DNA from: a bacterium
Lineage (GTDB): Bacteria > Actinomycetota > Thermoleophilia > Solirubrobacterales > Solirubrobacteraceae
Reading direction: 5' to 3'
Length of the DNA stretch: 55,003 nucleotides
NCBI GenBank assembly: GCA_021323635.1
Contig: JAJPKQ010000044.1
Location: 1 to 55,003, forward strand
The first letter of the stretch is position 1; each line of letters begins with the position of its first letter. Positions 50,222 to 55,003 of the stretch are shown here, piece by piece. The position numbers and the translations under genes were made by a program. The notes under the pieces were generated by a model. It was given only the letters and a program-made list of their open reading frames with translations. It had not been told where the DNA came from and did no database searches.

Positions 50222-51331
50222 GTGCCTGCACGACCCGGTGAAGAGAACGACAGCGCGATCCGCACCGAACCGGGTCTGGTGAGGGCCCTTGAGATGGTCG
50301 CGCCCGGCACCGCGCTGCGCGAGGGCCTCGAGAACATCCTCAACGCCCGCACGGGCGCGCTGATCGTGATCGGCGACCCCGAGGAGCTCTCCTTCCTCTA
50401 TTCGGGCGGCGTCAAGCTCGACATCGACTACACCCCCGGCCTGCTCTTCCAGGTGGCGAAGATGGACGGGGCGATCATCCTCAACCAGAACGCCACCAAG
50501 ATCGCGATGGCAAACGTCCAGCTGATGCCCGACCCGACGATCCTCTCGATGGAAACGGGCACCCGCCACCGCACCGCCGAGCGCGTGGCCAAGCAGACGG
50601 GAGCGCTCGTGGTCGCGATCTCCCAGCGAAGGGAGGTGATCACCCTCTACGTCCAGGACAACCGCTACGTGCTGGAGGACATAACGGTCGTGCTGGCCAA
50701 GGCAAACCAGGCGCTGGCGACGCTCGAGAAGTACCGCTCGCGCCTGGACCAGGTCTCCACGAGACTGACCGCGCTGGAGTTCGAAGGCGGCGCGACGCTG
50801 CACGACGTGCTGAGCGTCCTGCAGCGCGCCGAGCTTGTGACGCGGATGGCGGTGGAGATCGAGCGCCACATCGTCGAGCTCGGCACGGAGGGGCGTCTGA
50901 TCGAGATGCAGCTGGAGGAGACGATGGTCGGCAGCGCCGCTGAGAAGGCTGCGCTGGTGCGCGACTACCTGGTCGAGGAGAGCGACGAGGCGCTCTCGGG
51001 CGCGCTCGACGAGCTCGGCCGCCTTGGGCACCAGGACCTGCTCGACTTCGGTCGCCTCGCGGAGCTCTTGGGCTTCGATCGCAAGCTCTCCACGCTCGAC
51101 TACCCGGTCAGCCCGCGCGGCTACCGCGTGCTCGGGCGCATCCCGAAGCTGCCAAAGCTTGTCGTCAACCGCATCATCGCCGAGATCGGCGCGCTCGATG
51201 ACCTGCTGGCGGCGACGGACGCGGAGCTGGAGGCGGTGGAGGGTGTCGGCGAGGTGCGCGCCAAGGAGATTCGCGAGGGGCTGCGCCGGCTGCAGGAGGT
51301 CAACCTCATCGACCGCTATCTGCAGCCATGA
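50222..51331 (+). CDS. disA: Diadenylate cyclase DisA (DNA integrity scanning protein)
   Basis: This 369 aa octameric enzyme makes c-di-AMP from two ATP and scans DNA for branched structures. The DAC domain has the catalytic motifs DGA (82-84) and RHR (115-117), with TGTRHRTAERVAKQTGALVVAISQRR. A helical spine follows, and a C-terminal HhH domain reads VVNRIIAEIGALDDLLAATDAELEAVEGVGEVRAKEIREGL. GTG 50222 has its own -10 box. It lies downstream of clpC, as in many Gram-positive genomes, and next to carD. Confidence 0.95.
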   Translation: MPARPGEENDSAIRTEPGLVRALEMVAPGTALREGLENILNARTGALIVIGDPEELSFLYSGGVKLDIDYTPGLLFQVAKMDGAIILNQNATKIAMANVQLMPDPTILSMETGTRHRTAERVAKQTGALVVAISQRREVITLYVQDNRYVLEDITVVLAKANQALATLEKYRSRLDQVSTRLTALEFEGGATLHDVLSVLQRAELVTRMAVEIERHIVELGTEGRLIEMQLEETMVGSAAEKAALVRDYLVEESDEALSGALDELGRLGHQDLLDFGRLAELLGFDRKLSTLDYPVSPRGYRVLGRIPKLPKLVVNRIIAEIGALDDLLAATDAELEAVEGVGEVRAKEIREGLRRLQEVNLIDRYLQP

Positions 51332-51460
51332 GCAGCGTGCGGACCCTCTGGGTGTCGGGCGGGGATGCTGCTGGGAGCGGTGGCTTGTGTAAACCGGTGC
51401 CGCGGTGAGCGGACAAGAGCAAAGGAGACAACAATCTCAAACCTAGATGAAGCGACGCTG
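51332..51460 (+). promoter_or_regulatory. disA-carD spacer with Shine-Dalgarno preceding ATC
   Basis: AAAGGAG (51421-51427) is followed after 6 nt by ATC (51434-51436), which is in frame with carD. The first ATG in frame is at 51461 and lacks a good ribosome site. TGTAAA upstream (around 51388) may be a -10 element. The spacer shows no other gene. Confidence 0.35.
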
Positions 51461-52015
51461 ATGGAGGAAGGGGATGAGGTTGGCGTGAGCGCCGAGCTGA
51501 TCGATTTTGAGCTTGGCGACAACGTGGTCTACCCGCACCACGGAGCGGGCAAGGTCGAGGGCAAGGAAGTGATCGAGGTGCTGGGCGAAAAGCGCGAGTA
51601 CCTGACGATCAAGATCCTGCACAACGACATGACGGTGAAGGTCCCGACCGAGAACGCCGGGCTGGCGGGCCTGCGGCGCGTGATCGACGAGGAAACCGTC
51701 CAGAAGGTGCTTGAGGTCCTCCAGGGCGATGTCTCGGACATGCCAAAGAACTGGAACCGTCGCTTCAAGCACAACCGCGAGAAGATCAAGACGGGAGACA
51801 TCTACGAGCTCGCAGAGGTCGTGCGCAACCTGGCGCTGCGCGACCACGAGAAGGGACTCTCGACGGGCGAGAAGCAGATGTACACGCGGGCGAAGAAGAT
51901 CCTCGCCTCCGAGCTGATGTATGCGCTCGACAAGGACGAGGAGCAGGTCGAGGTCTACCTCGACGAGCTGCTCGCGGGCGGCCAGGCGCGCAAGAAGGTC
52001 GCGGCGGGCAAGTAG
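51461..52015 (+). CDS. carD: CarD-family RNA polymerase-binding regulator
   Basis: This protein (184 aa from ATG 51461) has the CarD/CdnL layout. The N-terminal Tudor-like RNA-polymerase-binding domain reads FELGDNVVYPHHGAGKVEGKEVIEVLGEKREYLTIKI. The helical DNA-binding domain reads NWNRRFKHNREKIKTGDIYELAEVVRNLALRDHEKGLSTGEKQMYTRAKKILASELM. It stabilises open promoter complexes, notably at rRNA promoters. The start is uncertain: ATG 51461, GTG 51486 and a rare ATC at 51434 behind an AAAGGAG are all possible. The carD-ispD-ispF order is typical of actinobacteria. Confidence 0.9.
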   Translation: MEEGDEVGVSAELIDFELGDNVVYPHHGAGKVEGKEVIEVLGEKREYLTIKILHNDMTVKVPTENAGLAGLRRVIDEETVQKVLEVLQGDVSDMPKNWNRRFKHNREKIKTGDIYELAEVVRNLALRDHEKGLSTGEKQMYTRAKKILASELMYALDKDEEQVEVYLDELLAGGQARKKVAAGK

Positions 52016-52037
52016 CGCGCGCTCGCAGGTACGAGGG

Positions 52038-52793
52038 ATGGGAGACCCGGCGGATGCTGTCGCGCTGCTGCTGGGCGCGGGCTCCGGAGAGCGCCTTGGG
52101 GCCGGCTGTCCCAAGGCGCTCGTGCAGCTTGGCGGCAGGGCGCTGATCGAGTGGTCGCTGTTGGCGCTCGCCGCAGCGCCGTCGATCGCCGAGATCGTCG
52201 TGGCGCTGCCCTCCGCGGCGCTGGGGGGTGAGGTCGAGGAGCGCCTGGCAAGCGTTGCGCAGCGGACGCCGCTGCGCTGCGTCGCGGGAGGCGCAAGCCG
52301 CTCGGAGTCGGCGCGCAACGCGCTGCTTGCCGCGGGGGCGAGCGAGCTTGCGCTGATCCACGATGGCGCTCGGCCGCTGGTCTCGGCGGAGCTTGCCGAG
52401 CAGGTGATCGCGCTTGCGCGCAGCGCGGGCGTCACGGGCGCGATCGCTGCGGCGCCGGTCACCGACACGATCAAGCGCGCCTCCGGCGCAGGCGGCGGCG
52501 AGGCGCCGCTCGTGTGTGAGACGCTCGAGCGCGGGTCGCTGTGGTCGGTGCAGACCCCCCAGGTCTTCCGACGCGGGGCGCTGGAGCAGGCGCTTTGCGT
52601 CGATCGCGAGGTGCTGGCACGCGCCCCCGATGACGCCTGGCTGATCGAGCGCCAAGGCGGCCGCGTCGCGATCGCGCCGAGCAGCGGCGAGAACCTCAAG
52701 GTGACCGCACCGCATGACCTGGACCTTGCCGCGGCGCTGCTATCGCGGCGCGCGCAGCGGTCGCAGGGGAGCTTGGCGCAGCCAGCTGCTTGA
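52038..52793 (+). CDS. ispD: 2-C-methyl-D-erythritol 4-phosphate cytidylyltransferase
   Basis: This 251 aa enzyme of the MEP isoprenoid pathway activates MEP with CTP. LLLGAGSGERLGAGCPKALVQLGG is the nucleotide-binding loop (with the conserved PK), IHDGARPLVSAEL the substrate/metal region, and ENLKVTAPHDLDLAAALL the C-terminal signature. ATG 52038 has GAGGG immediately upstream. It is separated from ispF by a PHP phosphatase gene, whereas the two are often adjacent or fused. Confidence 0.92.
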   Translation: MGDPADAVALLLGAGSGERLGAGCPKALVQLGGRALIEWSLLALAAAPSIAEIVVALPSAALGGEVEERLASVAQRTPLRCVAGGASRSESARNALLAAGASELALIHDGARPLVSAELAEQVIALARSAGVTGAIAAAPVTDTIKRASGAGGGEAPLVCETLERGSLWSVQTPQVFRRGALEQALCVDREVLARAPDDAWLIERQGGRVAIAPSSGENLKVTAPHDLDLAAALLSRRAQRSQGSLAQPAA

Positions 52794-52802
52794 ATCGAGC
52801 CG

Positions 52803-53699
52803 ATGCTCACCGACTACCATGTGCATCTGCGCGCTGATGACCTCGATGCGCGCGCCGCAGATAACTTCACGAGCGCGAACGCGCGCCGCTACCGCGAGGC
52901 GGCGAGCGCGCGCGGGATCAGCGAGCTTGGCGTCTCCGAGCACGTCTATCGCTTCCGTGAGGCGCTAGCGATCTGGGAGCATCCCTTCTGGGTGCAAAAC
53001 GCAATTGACGATCTCATCGCCTACTGTGCCTTCGTCCGCGAGCAGACCGACCTGAAGCTGGGGCTGGAGGTCGACTACATCCCCGGGCGCGAGGCGCAGA
53101 CGCGGCAGCTGCTTGAGCGCTTGGAGCTCGACTACGTGATCGGCTCGGTGCACTTCGTGCCGCTCGCAGGCGGCGGCGTGGGCGCGGTGGACATGGCCGA
53201 GCACGGCGTCTGGTCCTCGGGCGCCGGCCCTGAGGAGGTCTGGAGCGCCTACTTCACAACCCTCGGCCAGGCGGCGGCAAGCGGCCTCTTTGACATCCTT
53301 GCCCACGTGGACCTGGTCAAGGTCTTTAGCGCCGGCGAGCGGCGGCCGCAGGGAGATCTGCGGCGCTTCTACGAGCTTGCGCTGCCGGCGATAATCGGCT
53401 CAGGCGTGGCTGTCGAGCTCTCCACGGCGGGGCTGCGCAAGCCCTGCGCGGAGCTCTATCCCTCGCGTGAGCTGCTCGAGCTGCTGGTGGCAGGGGGCGC
53501 GCCGATCGCGCTCTCAAGCGACGCCCACCGCGCGCAGGATCTGGGCTATCGCTACGAGCGCGCGCTGGCGCTGCTGAGCGAGCTTGGCGTACAGGAGCTC
53601 TGCGTCTTTGAGCGCCGCCGGCGCTCGCTTGCGCCGATCGGGGCGCCGGGTGGCGCCGCAGCGGAGGATGCGGCGATCGCCGCTGGGGAGGGCACGTGA
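52803..53699 (+). CDS. PHP-domain histidinol-phosphatase-like protein (HisJ family)
   Basis: This 298 aa PHP metallophosphoesterase has LTDYHVHL (first metal His pair), ELGVSEHVYRF, GLEVDYIPG, YVIGSVHFVP, ILAHVDLVKVF and ALSSDAHRAQDLG, the standard set of His/Asp/Glu metal ligands. HisJ-type enzymes dephosphorylate histidinol phosphate, but no his genes are near, so another phosphomonoester is possible. It starts 9 nt after ispD and overlaps ispF by 4 nt (GTGA), so it is in the isoprenoid operon by position. Confidence 0.85.
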   Translation: MLTDYHVHLRADDLDARAADNFTSANARRYREAASARGISELGVSEHVYRFREALAIWEHPFWVQNAIDDLIAYCAFVREQTDLKLGLEVDYIPGREAQTRQLLERLELDYVIGSVHFVPLAGGGVGAVDMAEHGVWSSGAGPEEVWSAYFTTLGQAAASGLFDILAHVDLVKVFSAGERRPQGDLRRFYELALPAIIGSGVAVELSTAGLRKPCAELYPSRELLELLVAGGAPIALSSDAHRAQDLGYRYERALALLSELGVQELCVFERRRRSLAPIGAPGGAAAEDAAIAAGEGT

Positions 53700-54250
53700 G
53701 CGCGCAGCGCGCCGAGCCCGCCGCCCTGCGCTATGGCATCGGCTACGACTCCCACCGGCTGCTTGGCGGTCGCGCGCTCACGCTGGGCGGGGTCAGAGTC
53801 GAGCACGAGCTTGGCCTTGCCGGGCACTCGGACGCCGATGTGCTGACCCACGCGATCATCGACGCGCTGCTTGGCGCGGCGGCGATGGGCGACATCGGCG
53901 ATCACTTCCCCGACAGCGATGAGCGCTACCGCGACGCGGACTCGCTGCAGCTGCTGGCGCAGGTTCTTGCCGCGCTTGCCGATCGCGGCCTTGCGCCGTG
54001 GAACGTCGATGCGACGCTGCTGATCGAGCGCCCGAAGCTCGGCGCGATCAAGGGTGCGATCCGCGAGCGCTTGGCCGGTGCGCTGGGACTGCCGCCCGAG
54101 CGCGTCAATGTCAAGGCAAGCACGGGGGAGGGGATCGGTTTCGTCGGCCGCCAGGAGGGCGTGGCGGCGCTGGCGATCGCCTCGCTGCGCGAGCTTGCGC
54201 AGGGAGAGCGGGCGCCGGGAGCTGCCGCTGCGCTCGGATCGGAGCGCTAG
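53696..54250 (+). CDS. ispF: 2-C-methyl-D-erythritol 2,4-cyclodiphosphate synthase
   Basis: This 184 aa trimeric enzyme forms the cyclodiphosphate in the MEP pathway. GIGYDSHRL supplies the zinc Asp and His, GHSDADVLTHAIIDALLGAAAMGDIGDHFPDSD the third ligand and the substrate loop, and VNVKASTGEGIGFVGRQEGVAALA the C-terminal signature. GTG 53696 overlaps the preceding stop (GTGA). The last 20 residues extend beyond the usual end. Confidence 0.95.
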   Translation: MSAQRAEPAALRYGIGYDSHRLLGGRALTLGGVRVEHELGLAGHSDADVLTHAIIDALLGAAAMGDIGDHFPDSDERYRDADSLQLLAQVLAALADRGLAPWNVDATLLIERPKLGAIKGAIRERLAGALGLPPERVNVKASTGEGIGFVGRQEGVAALAIASLRELAQGERAPGAAAALGSER

Positions 54251-54260
54251 CGACATCGCG

Positions 54261-55003
54261 ATGCGCGAGATCACCCTTCAGGACACCCGCTCGGGCAGGG
54301 TCTCGCCGCTTGGCGCCGGCGCCGAGGATGAGGTCGGCATCTACGTCTGCGGGCCGACCGTCTATGACCGCATCCACCTGGGCAACGCGCGCCCGTATGT
54401 CGTCTTCAGCGTCCTCAAGCGCTTTCTTATCCACGAGGGCTACCGGGTGCGCCTGGTGATGAACATCACCGACATCAACGACAAGATCTACGACGCGGCG
54501 CGCCGGCGCGCGCAGGCGGGTGAGGCGATCGACAGCGTGAGCCTCGCCCGCGAGATGACAGAGCGCTACCGCGCCGACACCGACGCGCTCGGTCTGGGTC
54601 GCCCCGACGTCGAGCCGCTGGCAAGCGAGAGCATCGCCGCGATCATCTCCTACATCGAGCGCTTGATCGAGCTCGGCCACGCCTACGCGGTGCCTATCGC
54701 AGGCGCCCAGGACGCCCGCGCGGACGTCTACTTCCACGTGCGCTCAGACGCCGCCTACGGCTCGCTCTCGCATCGGCGCATCGAGGAGATGGACCAGGGC
54801 GAGGGCGTCGAGGGGGCCGAGCGCAAGCGCGACCCGCTCGACTTCGCGCTCTGGAAGGCGCGCAAGGAGGGCGAGGACTCCGCCTGGGGCTCGCCCTGGG
54901 GGGAGGGTCGCCCGGGCTGGCACATCGAGTGCTCCGCGATGGCTGAGGCGGCGCTTGGCGTGGGCTTTGCGATCCACGGCGGCGGCGCGGACCTGATCTT
55001 CCC
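54261..55003 (+). CDS. cysS: Cysteinyl-tRNA synthetase, 5' part
   Basis: From ATG 54261 the frame is open to the window edge (247 codons). IYVCGPTVYDRIHLGNARPYVVFSVLKRFL contains the zinc Cys and the class I HIGH-type motif as HLGN, and DINDKIYDAARR, DPLDFALWKARKEGE and PGWHIECSAMA are CysRS signatures. It charges tRNA(Cys). It follows ispF by 10 nt, which is the common actinobacterial order. The KMSKS part is beyond the window. Confidence 0.95.
   Translation, partial: MREITLQDTRSGRVSPLGAGAEDEVGIYVCGPTVYDRIHLGNARPYVVFSVLKRFLIHEGYRVRLVMNITDINDKIYDAARRRAQAGEAIDSVSLAREMTERYRADTDALGLGRPDVEPLASESIAAIISYIERLIELGHAYAVPIAGAQDARADVYFHVRSDAAYGSLSHRRIEEMDQGEGVEGAERKRDPLDFALWKARKEGEDSAWGSPWGEGRPGWHIECSAMAEAALGVGFAIHGGGADLIF

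Overview
This window reads as chromosome from a high-GC actinobacterium. The best guess is class Thermoleophilia (Solirubrobacterales-like), inferred from gene order and protein style because no rRNA marker is present. Supporting signs are an Mce-type lipid ABC transporter, actinobacterial IHF, the blocks tilS-hpt-ftsH, folP-folB-folK-coaX, lysS-clpC and disA-carD-ispD-ispF-cysS, GTG/TTG starts, and many genes whose only upstream signal is a TAnnnT box 6-9 nt before the start codon (leaderless transcription).

Layout. 1-5.6 kb: the 5' end of a lipoprotein gene, then a translationally coupled operon of two MlaE/YrbE permeases, an MlaF-type ATPase and an RND/MMPL exporter, with no MCE-domain protein in view. 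5.6-9 kb: mIHF, a serine-palmitoyltransferase/KBL-like PLP enzyme and a divergent YghO-like GNAT protein. 9-11.8 kb: an AbiE-type toxin-antitoxin pair with an unusually extended antitoxin and a frameshifted toxin. 11.9-19 kb: a MoxR/CoxE-like AAA-VWA pair with a shortened NMT1-like lipoprotein, a glucuronyl C5-epimerase-like secreted protein, an LppX/LprG-like lipoprotein and two small leaderless genes. 19.3-23.3 kb: acyl-CoA dehydrogenase, a degraded vapBC-like pair, and an HAD-crotonase fusion.

23.4-31 kb is the most striking metabolic locus. It holds a phosphopantetheinyl transferase, a hotdog (DUF4442) protein, a CmaA-like SAM methyltransferase/cyclopropane synthase, a membrane desaturase, a fatty acyl-AMP ligase, a stand-alone acyl carrier protein, an alpha/beta hydrolase and an MFS exporter, with most junctions overlapping or only 2 nt apart. 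It looks like a self-contained pathway that loads a fatty acid onto a carrier protein, modifies the chain, releases it and exports it.

31-38.8 kb: aldo/keto reductase-like protein, a lineage hypothetical, a phasin-like protein, a MerR-like/adenylyl cyclase fusion, tilS, hpt and ftsH. 38.9-39.7 kb: a small low-GC NYN-nuclease gene behind a strong promoter and hairpin leader, sitting where folE is commonly found. 39.8-48.8 kb: folP, folB (with an acidic extension), folK, coaX, dusB, greA, lysS, a structured leader resembling a divergent c-di-AMP (ydaO-type) riboswitch, and clpC. 48.8-50.2 kb: a vapBC pair and a decayed AAA ATPase bracketed by two diverged copies of the clpC 3' end, which suggests an element that inserted at the clpC terminus and regenerated it. 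50.2-55 kb: disA, carD, ispD, a PHP phosphatase, ispF and the start of cysS.

No tRNA, rRNA, CRISPR array or recognisable transposase was seen.
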